The position numbers and the translations under genes were made by a program. Below are positions 23,703 through 31,871 of a stretch of 64,000 bases of DNA, piece by piece. Source of the stretch: JAXGPX01 sp040766745 (lineage in GTDB: Bacteria; Bacillota; Sulfobacillia; Fermentithermobacillales; Fermentithermobacillaceae). The DNA is taken from positions 310,001 through 374,000 of the forward strand of contig JAXGPX010000001.1 in NCBI GenBank assembly GCA_040766745.1, read 5' to 3'. The notes beneath the pieces were generated by a model that was not told where the DNA came from, made no database searches, and worked only from the letters and a program-made list of their open reading frames with translations. Position 1 is the stretch's first letter; each line of letters begins with the position of its first letter.

Positions 23703-24257
23703 ATAAGTCAGATGGATCAAAGGGTAAATGAGGAGATCCGGGTTAGAGAAGTAAGAGTCATATCGCCAGAAGGTGAGCAACTGGGCATTCACCCGACATA
23801 CGAGGCGTTGGGGCTGGCCAGGGAGCGAGGCCTTGATTTGGTTGAAGTGGCTCCCCAGGCAAGGCCGCCTGTGTGTAAGATAATGGATTACAATAAGTGG
23901 AAGTACGATCAGGCCAAGAGGCTTAAAGAGGCAAGGAAGAAGCAGAAGGTTCAGGATGTAAAGGAAGTTAAGATGCGCCCTACAATCGACGAGCATGACT
24001 TCAATGTTAAAGCTAGGGCAGCTGAGAGGTTCTTAGGTGATGGGGACAAGGTCAAAGCGACCATAATGTTCAGAGGCCGCGAACTTGCCCACGTAGATAT
24101 TGGACAGCGGGTTTTGGAGCGGCTTTTGGAAAAGGTCAAAGACATATGCACTGTTGAAAGAGCCCCAAAGATGGAAGGCCGGAACATGACCATGATCCTG
24201 GCACCGAAGCCTTTGGATGTAACACGCAGCCAGGCTTCTGAAACTGCCCAGAAGTAG
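23703..24257 (+). CDS. infC: Translation initiation factor IF-3
   Basis: About 184 residues with both IF-3 domains: N-domain ([20 protein letters not shown]), [14 protein letters not shown] linker ([15 protein letters not shown]) and C-domain ([21 protein letters not shown]). The first canonical start is ATG 23712, but AAAGGTGGT is spaced 8 bases from an in-frame ATA at 23703 and 17 from the ATG. infC of many bacteria starts at AUU/AUA/AUC so that IF-3 can repress its own translation, and the resulting N-terminus (M/I-SQMDQRV) lines up with the usual one. First gene of infC-rpmI-rplT. Confidence 0.93.
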   Translation: MSQMDQRVNEEIRVREVRVISPEGEQLGIHPTYEALGLARERGLDLVEVAPQARPPVCKIMDYNKWKYDQAKRLKEARKKQKVQDVKEVKMRPTIDEHDFNVKARAAERFLGDGDKVKATIMFRGRELAHVDIGQRVLERLLEKVKDICTVERAPKMEGRNMTMILAPKPLDVTRSQASETAQK

Positions 24258-24307
24258 AATTGAGTTTCACCTTTAACTTTTAAGAGCGAACAGAAAGGAA
24301 GTTCTCA

Positions 24308-24511
24308 GTGGCTAAGAATAAGATGAAGACCCACAGCGGTGCGAAAAAGCGCCTATTTGTGACGGGTACAGGAAAAATCCGTCATTTCCATTCAGGCCAT
24401 GGACACAAACTAGAGACCAAAGGCCATGCCAGACGCAGAAGGCTTAGAAAGAGCACTATTATCAACAAGGTCTATGCCAGGGAAATTCGGACGTTAATTC
24501 CGTACAAGTAA
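24308..24511 (+). CDS. rpmI: 50S ribosomal protein L35
   Basis: 67 residues, basic, with the L35 pattern KMKTHSGAKKRLFVTGTGK and GHKLETKGHARRRRL. GTG start after AAAGGAAG. Second gene of the infC operon. Confidence 0.96.
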   Translation: MAKNKMKTHSGAKKRLFVTGTGKIRHFHSGHGHKLETKGHARRRRLRKSTIINKVYAREIRTLIPYK

Positions 24512-24582
24512 GCGGTTCTGGACAGTAACCAATTTAAAAAGAATATGAGTTTGCAAGTGTTGAAGAAAGAGGGTTGTAAGCG

Positions 24583-24957
24583 ATGCCACGCGTTAAGTCA
24601 TCGGTTGTGAAAAGACAAAGACATAGGAAAGTTTTGAAGTTGGCTAAAGGGTACTATGGCCGTCGTTCCAAGTCGTTTAAAGTAGCCAATGCAGCTGTCA
24701 TTAAATCTCTAAATTACGCGCGTATCCACAGGAGAGAGAGAAAACGGGAGTTCAGGAGATTATGGATTACACGTATTAACGCAGCGGCTCGCCAGAACGG
24801 CATGACATATAACAGATTCATCAACGGGCTTAAAAAAGCAGGTGTGGACATCAATCGGCAGATGTTGGCTGACCTCGCTGTATCTGATGCGCAGGCTTTT
24901 TCCGAACTGGTAGCACTTGCGAAAAGTCAGATGGGTGCGGTGGGTACGGCTCAATAG
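24583..24957 (+). CDS. rplT: 50S ribosomal protein L20
   Basis: 124 residues, family length; typical [20 protein letters not shown] start, [18 protein letters not shown] and the C-terminal RNA-binding region. In Firmicutes L20 represses its own operon through the leader. Confidence 0.97.
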   Translation: MPRVKSSVVKRQRHRKVLKLAKGYYGRRSKSFKVANAAVIKSLNYARIHRRERKREFRRLWITRINAAARQNGMTYNRFINGLKKAGVDINRQMLADLAVSDAQAFSELVALAKSQMGAVGTAQ

Positions 24958-24974
24958 AACCGGAGGCAGGAATT

Positions 24975-26321
24975 GTGGCTGTTTTCCAGAATAAGAGGGC
25001 ATGGGCGACACCAACAAGGCTTCTGGTGATGAGCTTCCTGTCTTTCATATTGATAGGAACCATATTGCTAATGTTTCCCTGGTCTACCTTTGCCCATGTT
25101 TCTCCTGGTTTCATAGATGCACTTTTCACGGCAACATCGGCAGTCTGTGTAACAGGCCTTGTAGTGTTCAATACTGCAAGTTACTGGAGCATATGGGGGA
25201 AGGTTGTGATTCTTGTCCTGATCCAGGCCGGGGGGCTCGGGCTTATGACTTTTGCTACGGCTCATGCCCTGGTTACGGGAAGACGGGTTGGCCTTAGGGA
25301 ACGCCTTATCATACAGGAGCAAACAGGCCAGTGGAGTCTTTCCGGCCTGGTGTTGCTGATGAAGAGAGTCATCCTGACTACGCTTGTCTTCGAACTACTC
25401 GGTGCCTTCATCCTGGGGATTGTTTTCGGCACGTCAATGGGGCTCGATCTGGCAGAAGGGGCTTTCTATGGCCTTTTCCATTCTGTATCTGCTTTTTGCA
25501 ATGCTGGGTTCGATATTCTTGGATCCAACCTTGTGGCATATGCCGGCAATGGGGTGGCCATACTGACTGTCAGTTTTCTCATTATCCTGGGGGGCCTGGG
25601 TTTCTATGCCATAACCGATGTATATGTGCATAAGGGTAAGTGGCAATCCCTTTCTCTTCATTCAAGGACTGCCCTGAAACTGACGGCGATTCTCCTTGTG
25701 CTTGGCACTGTTCTTGTACTGGTGCTTGAGAACGGGAATTCCGGGACTATTGGAAATATGGATTTCCGGGAGAAGCTGCTGTCTGCGTGGTTTCAATCGG
25801 TTACTTCCAGGACGGCCGGATTTAACTCCATTCTCACTGAGAATCTGAGAATATCCACGTCTTTTATAGTCATTATCCTTATGTTCATTGGCGCTTCCCC
25901 TGGCGGGACAGGTGGTGGAATCAAGACTACAACGTTTTACTGTGCTATTAAGTTTGTTGCAGCCGTGGTACAAGGGAAAGAAGATGTAACCCTCGAAAAG
26001 AGACGCCTTCCTGAAGGCCTGGTTATAAAGGCCGTGTCAATCATTCTGATATCGATTGGTTTGGTTGTTATATCGACCTTAGCCTTGACCGTAACAGAAC
26101 AAGCTTCATTTATGGACGTAGTCTTTGAAGTTGTATCAGCATTCGGTACCGTCGGGCTATCAAGGGGTATAACACCTTCTTTGAGCGCATCTGGGAAAGT
26201 TGTTCTTGTGCTTACCATGTTCACAGGTAGAGTCGGGCCTTTGAGTCTGGCCGTTGCTCTTTCCAAGCAAACCAACAGGGCCGGCATCCGGTACCCTGAG
26301 GAGAAGGTTTTGGTAGGTTAA
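24975..26321 (+). CDS. Potassium uptake channel subunit, TrkH/KtrB family
   Basis: 448 residues with four M-P-M repeats; selectivity-filter-like segments are seen as TATSAVCVTGLV, HSVSAFCNAGFD, QSVTSRTAGFN and VVSAFGTVGLS, each with the key Gly. About eight to ten TM helices. GTG start with GGAGGC 7 bases upstream. It forms an uptake system with the TrkA-type regulator encoded immediately downstream, and shares an operon with it. Follows rplT by 17 bases. Confidence 0.95.
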   Translation: MAVFQNKRAWATPTRLLVMSFLSFILIGTILLMFPWSTFAHVSPGFIDALFTATSAVCVTGLVVFNTASYWSIWGKVVILVLIQAGGLGLMTFATAHALVTGRRVGLRERLIIQEQTGQWSLSGLVLLMKRVILTTLVFELLGAFILGIVFGTSMGLDLAEGAFYGLFHSVSAFCNAGFDILGSNLVAYAGNGVAILTVSFLIILGGLGFYAITDVYVHKGKWQSLSLHSRTALKLTAILLVLGTVLVLVLENGNSGTIGNMDFREKLLSAWFQSVTSRTAGFNSILTENLRISTSFIVIILMFIGASPGGTGGGIKTTTFYCAIKFVAAVVQGKEDVTLEKRRLPEGLVIKAVSIILISIGLVVISTLALTVTEQASFMDVVFEVVSAFGTVGLSRGITPSLSASGKVVLVLTMFTGRVGPLSLAVALSKQTNRAGIRYPEEKVLVG

Positions 26322-26336
26322 AGGTGTGTGATATTG

Positions 26337-26996
26337 ATGCTCAAGCAATTTGCAGTAATAGGTTTGGGGAGGTTTGGCGGAAGTCTTGCTTCGACACTGG
26401 CAAAGCTAGGAGCTGAGGTCCTGGCAGTCGATATCGATCCTGAGAAGGTTCGGGCTATTGCGCCCATGGTCACCGAGGCAGTAGAGGCTGATGCTACCAG
26501 CGAATCAGTGTTGAACGAGTTGGGTTTCAAGAACTTTGATGTGGCCATCGTAGCAATAAGCGGGTTTGAAGCAAGCCTTCTTGTCACGTTGTACCTCAAA
26601 CAGCTAGGAGTAAAGCAAGTTGTAGTCAAAGCCGCCAGTGACGTCCACGGAAGAATTCTTGAGAGCGTTGGGGCAGATACAGTCGTGTTTCCTGAAAAAG
26701 ATATGGGCCAGCGGCTGGCATATTCTCTAGTCTCGGGCAGTGTGATTGATTACATCGAGCTATCAAAAGATTACGGTGTCATTGAAATTGTGGTAAAGGA
26801 AGCCCTTGTTGGGCGGACTTTGAGGAATCTGAACTTGCGGAATAGAATGGGGCTCAATATAGTGGCAATAAAGAGACATAATCACGTGAATATTTACATT
26901 AACCCTGATGAGCCTCTACAAGAGGACGATGTTATGATCGCCATTGGGCCCAATGACGGAGTAAAGCGTCTGAACGATATTTTGGAAAGAGGGTAA
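26337..26996 (+). CDS. Potassium uptake regulatory subunit, TrkA/KtrA family
   Basis: 219 residues: an RCK_N Rossmann domain starting FAVIGLGRFGGSLASTLAKLG (nucleotide-binding Gly motif, residues 4-24) with the acidic AVDIDPEKV after strand 2, then a RCK_C domain from about 135. It binds ATP/ADP or NAD(H) and gates the channel subunit. ATG 26337 is preferred to GTG 26328 because AAGGTG is spaced 10 bases from the ATG and only 1 from the GTG. Confidence 0.94.
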   Translation: MLKQFAVIGLGRFGGSLASTLAKLGAEVLAVDIDPEKVRAIAPMVTEAVEADATSESVLNELGFKNFDVAIVAISGFEASLLVTLYLKQLGVKQVVVKAASDVHGRILESVGADTVVFPEKDMGQRLAYSLVSGSVIDYIELSKDYGVIEIVVKEALVGRTLRNLNLRNRMGLNIVAIKRHNHVNIYINPDEPLQEDDVMIAIGPNDGVKRLNDILERG

Positions 26997-26999
26997 GAT

Positions 27000-27809
27000 G
27001 TGTATTCAGAAGTGCCCTGGCGCCTTATAAAGAATCTTTCTCGCAAGAAGGAGAGAGACAGGAGTGGGCTTACAGTTGCTGAAGGGCCTTCGGTTGTCCT
27101 GTCAGCATTGAAAGCACAGATTGAGGTACATGCAGTTATCCTCGCCAGGGATTTTGCAGATGCGGAAAAGAGCGCCGCTATTCGCAGGATCCTGGACCAA
27201 AAGCCCAATCATTGTCCGCTGTTTACAGTTTCCAGAGATCTCTACGACAAGATGTCGGATACCAGAACACCCCAGGGTGCAATGTGCCTTGTAACTGCTC
27301 CTTTTCGATTCTTGGAGGGCGAACCAAGGCCTGCCTGGCCCGAACAACTGGACGTCATTGGGGTTGATATACAAGACCCAGGTAATGTAGGCACTCTCAT
27401 AAGAAATGGGGCTTCAGCAGGAGCAAGCAATATTATATTATGCGGTCAAAGCGCAGATCCGTTCTCGCCCAAAGTCATAAGGGCATCGGCAGGTGCGATT
27501 TTCGAGGCAAGAGTCACTTTCCAGGATGATCCCGTAAGCGTTCTGAAGGAACTGAGCATGTCGGGGGTATCCATTTACAAAGCTGTGCCCCGGGGAGGAA
27601 TCAGCCCCTGGGAAGGAGACTTTCGTCATGCGAGTGCAATGGTCCTTGGAAATGAAGGGCAAGGGTTGAGTCCTGAGGTTCTTGCAATTCCTGGCCTAGG
27701 CCTTACTATTCCAATGCCTGGAGGCACTGAATCTCTGAATGTGGCAATGGCTTGTAGTATGTTGCTCTACGAGGTAGTTAGGCAACGAGTGAAGGCCGGC
27801 CATATTTGA
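27000..27809 (+). CDS. SpoU-family RNA 2'-O-methyltransferase
   Basis: 269 residues. N-terminal substrate-binding domain (LTVAEGPSVVLSAL) and a SPOUT methyltransferase domain with the three SpoU motifs: motif 1 in DIQDPGNVGTLIRNGASAGAS, motif 2 VLGNEGQGLSPEV and motif 3 IPMPGGTESLNVAMACSMLLYE. It methylates a ribose in 23S rRNA or tRNA using SAM; the precise target cannot be told. GTG start, three bases after trkA. Its 3' end overlaps the promoter of yqzL. Confidence 0.92.
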   Translation: MYSEVPWRLIKNLSRKKERDRSGLTVAEGPSVVLSALKAQIEVHAVILARDFADAEKSAAIRRILDQKPNHCPLFTVSRDLYDKMSDTRTPQGAMCLVTAPFRFLEGEPRPAWPEQLDVIGVDIQDPGNVGTLIRNGASAGASNIILCGQSADPFSPKVIRASAGAIFEARVTFQDDPVSVLKELSMSGVSIYKAVPRGGISPWEGDFRHASAMVLGNEGQGLSPEVLAIPGLGLTIPMPGGTESLNVAMACSMLLYEVVRQRVKAGHI

Positions 27810-27833
27810 GGTCCATTGTTCTCATGGTATAAT
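27806..27833 (+). promoter_or_regulatory. Promoter of yqzL and probably pheST
   Basis: TTGAGG (27806-27811), 16-base spacer, TATAAT (27828-27833) within ATGGTATAAT. It overlaps the last bases of the methyltransferase gene. Confidence 0.65.
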
Positions 27834-27860
27834 AGGCAAAAGAGTCGAGAAAGCGGGGGA

Positions 27861-27986
27861 TTGGCCACGGATATTGCAGATGTGTTTTGGTCAGTTTTTG
27901 AAACGACCGGATCGGTACTGGCTTACCTGCTTTACCGTCACTATTCAGGCCTCGATTCCAGAGTGAGGGATTTTGAGGTCCAGTAA
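27861..27986 (+). CDS. yqzL: YqzL-like small protein (41 aa)
   Basis: About 41 residues with the YqzL-family core FWSVFETTGSVLAYLLYR, a short conserved Firmicute protein. TTG 27861 gives the longest form, but its ribosome site (GGGGG) is too close; a GTG at 27882 starting right before FWSVFE would give 34 residues. It lies downstream of the promoter and upstream of the pheS T-box terminator. Function unknown. Confidence 0.7.
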   Translation: MATDIADVFWSVFETTGSVLAYLLYRHYSGLDSRVRDFEVQ

Positions 27987-27999
27987 CAGGAATAATGGC

Positions 28000-28248
28000 A
28001 TAAACTATGATATTACTTGGCAATGAAGGAGAACGTGGACCAGGGATTTGAACAGAGAAGGAAAGCCGTGGTTGAGAGCTTTCCTGCAATGAAACTGGTT
28101 GGAATTCGCTCTGGAGCCACCGGGCTGAACTTGTAGTAGGCCCGGCGTTTCTTCGCGTTACGAAGAGCAAAAGTTGGCCAATGTGTGGCAAACCTGGTGG
28201 TACCGCGGAGGCGTGAAGCTTTCGTCCGAGAGGATGAGAGCTTTTTTA
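28000..28248 (+). promoter_or_regulatory. T-box leader (pheST), Phe specifier
   Basis: The T-box CTGGTGGTACCGCGG (28194-28208) is followed by terminator AGCTTTCGTCC (28217-28227) and GGATGAGAGCT (28232-28242) with a T-run. TTC in GGAATTCGC near 28103 is a likely phenylalanine specifier. Uncharged tRNA-Phe would prevent termination. Exact leader start is not resolved; yqzL sits between the promoter and this element. Confidence 0.88.
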
Positions 28249-28344
28249 TTTGGCTCAACAACTTGAATCATGATGGAAGAAAGGTATTGTGAAGGGAGGG
28301 AAAGCGCACGGCTCCCCGATCTCAGAGAGCCTGCGCTCTTCGGG

Positions 28345-29379
28345 ATGAAGTACGATTTATCTGAAATTAAGACGCGATTTCTCGATGAAATCGAAAAAGT
28401 GTCATCCAGTGAAAATCTGGAGTCAATCCGGGTCAAATACCTTGGCAAGAAAGGTGAGATATCTTCACTGCTAAAGGAAATTGGCGGCCTAAGCCCAGAT
28501 GAAAGGCCTGTATTCGGTGCTGCAGTCAATGCTTTGCGGGAAAGACTCACCGAGAGCATATTGAGCAAGAAAGAAGAGCTGGAACGACAGGCTCTGGAAG
28601 AGGCTCTTGTTAGGGAGAAATTGGATGTCACCCTGCCAGGAAGAGTCTATGAAGCTGGAGGTTTTCACCCCTTAACCAGGGCACTGCATGATGTTATCTC
28701 GATCTTTTCGAGTATGGGTTTTACTGTCTACGAAAGCCGGGAGACAGAGACAGACGAGATGAACTTTGTAAAACTAAACATAGCTCCGGGCCATCCGGCC
28801 AGAGATATGCAAGAGACTTTTTACCTCGGTGAATCTACTTTGATGAGGACACACACCTCTCCCGGGCAGATAAGAGGAATGCTATCCCTTAAGGGATCGT
28901 TACCTGTCCGTTTTATAGTCCCTGGGCGGGTATACAGGCGGGACCCGGCTGATGCATCTCACCATCCTGTTTTTCACCAGGTAGAAGGGCTAGCTGTTGA
29001 TACTGATATTACTTTTCAGCAGCTTAGAGGTGTGATTTCAACTTTCATGAAACGTTTTTTTGGCCAGGATGTAAATATTCGCCTGAGGCCGAGTTACTTC
29101 CCGTTTACTGAGCCTTCCTGCGAAGTGGACATATCGTGTGTGCTGTGCAAGGGAGAAGGTTGCTCAGTCTGTGGAGGTTCAGGATACCTGGAAGTGGCAG
29201 GCGCAGGAATGGTTCACCCTAATGTACTAAGGAACGGAAGCTATGATCCTGAGAAGGTGACAGGCTTCGCCTTTGGGTTTGGACTGGATAGACTAGCTAT
29301 GCTCAAATACGCAATTGACGATATACGGCTCCTTTATGAAAACGACAGGAGGTTTCTGTCCCAGTTCCGGGGGCTCTAG
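28345..29379 (+). CDS. pheS: Phenylalanyl-tRNA synthetase alpha subunit
   Basis: 344 residues: N-terminal coiled-coil arm (IRVKYLGKKGEISSLLKEIGGLSPDE) and class II core, with motif 2 near PGRVYRRDPADASHHPVFHQ and motif 3 FAFGFGLDRLAML. The frame is open from ATG 28270 (25 more residues), but ATG 28345 gives the usual N-terminal length before the YLGKKG block, so it is preferred. Neither has a strong ribosome site. The Cys-rich loop SCVLCKGEGCSVCGGSGY (zinc-finger like) near 270 is a common variant. Works with PheT. Confidence 0.95.
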   Translation: MKYDLSEIKTRFLDEIEKVSSSENLESIRVKYLGKKGEISSLLKEIGGLSPDERPVFGAAVNALRERLTESILSKKEELERQALEEALVREKLDVTLPGRVYEAGGFHPLTRALHDVISIFSSMGFTVYESRETETDEMNFVKLNIAPGHPARDMQETFYLGESTLMRTHTSPGQIRGMLSLKGSLPVRFIVPGRVYRRDPADASHHPVFHQVEGLAVDTDITFQQLRGVISTFMKRFFGQDVNIRLRPSYFPFTEPSCEVDISCVLCKGEGCSVCGGSGYLEVAGAGMVHPNVLRNGSYDPEKVTGFAFGFGLDRLAMLKYAIDDIRLLYENDRRFLSQFRGL

Positions 29380-29417
29380 CGGCTTATTCGCATAGGATTA
29401 GGGAGGCATGAATTCAG

Positions 29418-31871
29418 ATGAAAGTACCGTGGATGTGGCTTAATGATTACGTAGAATTACCGTGGGCCCCACAGGAGGCAGCTGAACGTTTGACCATGGC
29501 AGGCATTAATGTGGAGAATCTTTCGTATGAGAAACTCCATGTATCATCAGTGGTCTCTGCCAGAATACTGGAGGTTGCTCCTCATCCCAATAAGCCTGGC
29601 CAGAAGATAGGAATTCTTGATGACGGAAATAAGAAATTGCAGATAGTAAGCGGTGCTCCGGGTTTTGAAAAAGGCAATGTCACCCTGGTAGCCCGGCCAG
29701 GCGCCTGCCTTCCGGGCGGCATCCAAATAGAAGAGAGAGATTTTCATGGCATTTCTTCTCAGGGAATGGCCTTGTCGACTAACGAGCTTCTAACAGGACA
29801 GCCTCACAGGCACCTTGAAGACATTATCCTTTTACCTGATAATACTCTTCCGGGGATTCCTGCCAGTGAACTTTTCCAACTGGATGACTGGGTAATTGAA
29901 CTTGAACTGACAGTCAACTATTCCCACTGCCTTGGAATTCTCGGTGTTGCCATTGAGGCGTCGGCACTTGCCAAGACTCCCCTGAAACTGCCAGGAATCC
30001 TTAAGGAATGGGACTGGGCAGGAGCTTTAGGCAGCGTAGATCCTGGTAAGGCCAAGAAAGGGAATGCTAACCTTGAGGGCCCTGGTATTCGGATAGAACT
30101 CCCCAGGCCGGATCTTTGCCCCAGGTATGTTGGGAAGATCGTAGATAATGTCAGGTTTGGTTATTCGCCTGTCAATCTTGAAAGGCGGCTTTACCTGGCT
30201 GGGCAGAGGCCCCTGAACTTGATTGTTGACATTGCTAACTATGTGATGCTAGAGACCGGCCAGCCTCTTCATGCTTTTGATGCCGGTAAACTGGTTGGCA
30301 ATGTAATTACTGTACGGCCCTCTGAACCAGGAGAGACTTTGGTCACCCTTGATGATGAAGAACGGGTGTTACCTGAGAATTCCATAGTCATCGCAGATGC
30401 TTCAGGGGCTGTTGCTGTTGCAGGAATAATGGGAGGCAAGTCTACTGAAATCACTGAAAATACCCAAAAGGTGTTTATTGAGTCTGCATGGTTCAGGCCA
30501 CTCTCTGTAAGGCTTGCATCTCAAAGATTAAGGCTCAGAACCGAAGCTGCACTGCGCTTTGAAAAAGGAACTGATGCAACTGCCCAGGCGGCAGTTGCAG
30601 AAAGGGCGGCAGATCTAATGGCCGGCTTCTCCGGTGGCAAGTCGGGCTGTGGTTACGCCGAAACTAACTGTCTTGAATTGAGCCCAAAGAATATTGTCCT
30701 CCGCATGAAGACGGTTGAGAGGATACTTGGCAGAGCCTTTGCCCCCGAGGAGTGCAAGGAGTTGCTTGAAGGGATAAACTTCAAGGTTGATGCCGGTTTA
30801 GATTCAATATCTGTTGTTGTGCCTCCAAGGCGTGTAGATATACAGGAAGAAGTAGACCTGGTGGAAGAGATCGCAAGGCACCATGGGTATGACAGTTTAG
30901 GAGCCGGAGATCTTTCAAGAGCTGTCCCGGGAGGCATTACTGATCTTCGAAAACTGCATAAAGACAAGATCGGAGCCATGCTTGTAGGCCTTGGGGGGCT
31001 AGAGAGTGTTACCAATTCTCTGCTGGCACCTGAGGACCTCCTGGATCTTGGATGGACTTCAGATGATCCAAGAGGAAATCCTGTGAGGCTGAAGAACCCG
31101 CTGTCGTCCAATGAATCAGTTCTGAGAACAAGCCTTTTGCCCGGACTTACGAAGGTGGCCTCTGTGAATCAGAGGTCCAAGATTCCAGGTATTTTTGTGT
31201 GGGAAACCGGAAGAGTTTTCTTCCCGTCTACAGGCGAGCTTCCAGTTGAGGCAGAGCAAATAGGCCTGTTGTCCTACGGTACTTTAGCTAGTGAAACCTG
31301 GATGTCAGGCCCTGAGAAGTCAGGATTTTACCAGGTGAAAGGCGTTATCTCAGCTTTGCTGGGCCTTTTGGGAATCGAGGATTTTAAGTACTTACCTAAA
31401 GCCGGAATGCCGTTTCACCCTGGAAGGTCTGCCAGGATCATGGCTAACATGTCTGTTATCGGTGAAATCGGAGAAATACATCCTCTCTGCCAGAAGAATC
31501 TGGAGATGAGCATTCCTGTAACCATGGCATGGCTCTCCCTTGACGGACTGCTTTCCATGGCCAGGGAGCAAAAGTACAAACCTGTTTCTAGGTTGATGCC
31601 TGTTGAAAGAGACTTGGCTGTGGTAGTGCCAGAAGATACACCCGGAGGAGACGTAATCAGGGCTATTCAGGAAACAGGCAGGTACCTTGTTTCAGTGAGT
31701 CTGTTTGACATATGGAGAAAACCCCCTGTACCTCATGGATACAAGAGCCTCGCAATTAGGCTCGTATACCAGCCTCAAGACAGGACCCTTACAGAAGAGG
31801 ATCTAGCAGGCGATAGGCAGAGGATTATGGATAGACTGGCCGGTGACTTTAACGCTGTGTTGAGGGTATGA
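29418..31871 (+). CDS. pheT: Phenylalanyl-tRNA synthetase beta subunit
   Basis: 817 residues, about normal length. N-terminal start MKVPWMWLNDYVEL, a tRNA-binding (EMAP-like) domain (about 38-155), B3/4 editing domain, B5 domain and, at the C-terminus, the ferredoxin-fold anticodon-binding domain (PVERDLAVVVPED near 733). It stabilises PheS and edits mischarged Tyr-tRNA-Phe. GGGAGG precedes the ATG. Its last bases overlap polX (ATGA). Confidence 0.96.
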   Translation: MKVPWMWLNDYVELPWAPQEAAERLTMAGINVENLSYEKLHVSSVVSARILEVAPHPNKPGQKIGILDDGNKKLQIVSGAPGFEKGNVTLVARPGACLPGGIQIEERDFHGISSQGMALSTNELLTGQPHRHLEDIILLPDNTLPGIPASELFQLDDWVIELELTVNYSHCLGILGVAIEASALAKTPLKLPGILKEWDWAGALGSVDPGKAKKGNANLEGPGIRIELPRPDLCPRYVGKIVDNVRFGYSPVNLERRLYLAGQRPLNLIVDIANYVMLETGQPLHAFDAGKLVGNVITVRPSEPGETLVTLDDEERVLPENSIVIADASGAVAVAGIMGGKSTEITENTQKVFIESAWFRPLSVRLASQRLRLRTEAALRFEKGTDATAQAAVAERAADLMAGFSGGKSGCGYAETNCLELSPKNIVLRMKTVERILGRAFAPEECKELLEGINFKVDAGLDSISVVVPPRRVDIQEEVDLVEEIARHHGYDSLGAGDLSRAVPGGITDLRKLHKDKIGAMLVGLGGLESVTNSLLAPEDLLDLGWTSDDPRGNPVRLKNPLSSNESVLRTSLLPGLTKVASVNQRSKIPGIFVWETGRVFFPSTGELPVEAEQIGLLSYGTLASETWMSGPEKSGFYQVKGVISALLGLLGIEDFKYLPKAGMPFHPGRSARIMANMSVIGEIGEIHPLCQKNLEMSIPVTMAWLSLDGLLSMAREQKYKPVSRLMPVERDLAVVVPEDTPGGDVIRAIQETGRYLVSVSLFDIWRKPPVPHGYKSLAIRLVYQPQDRTLTEEDLAGDRQRIMDRLAGDFNAVLRV

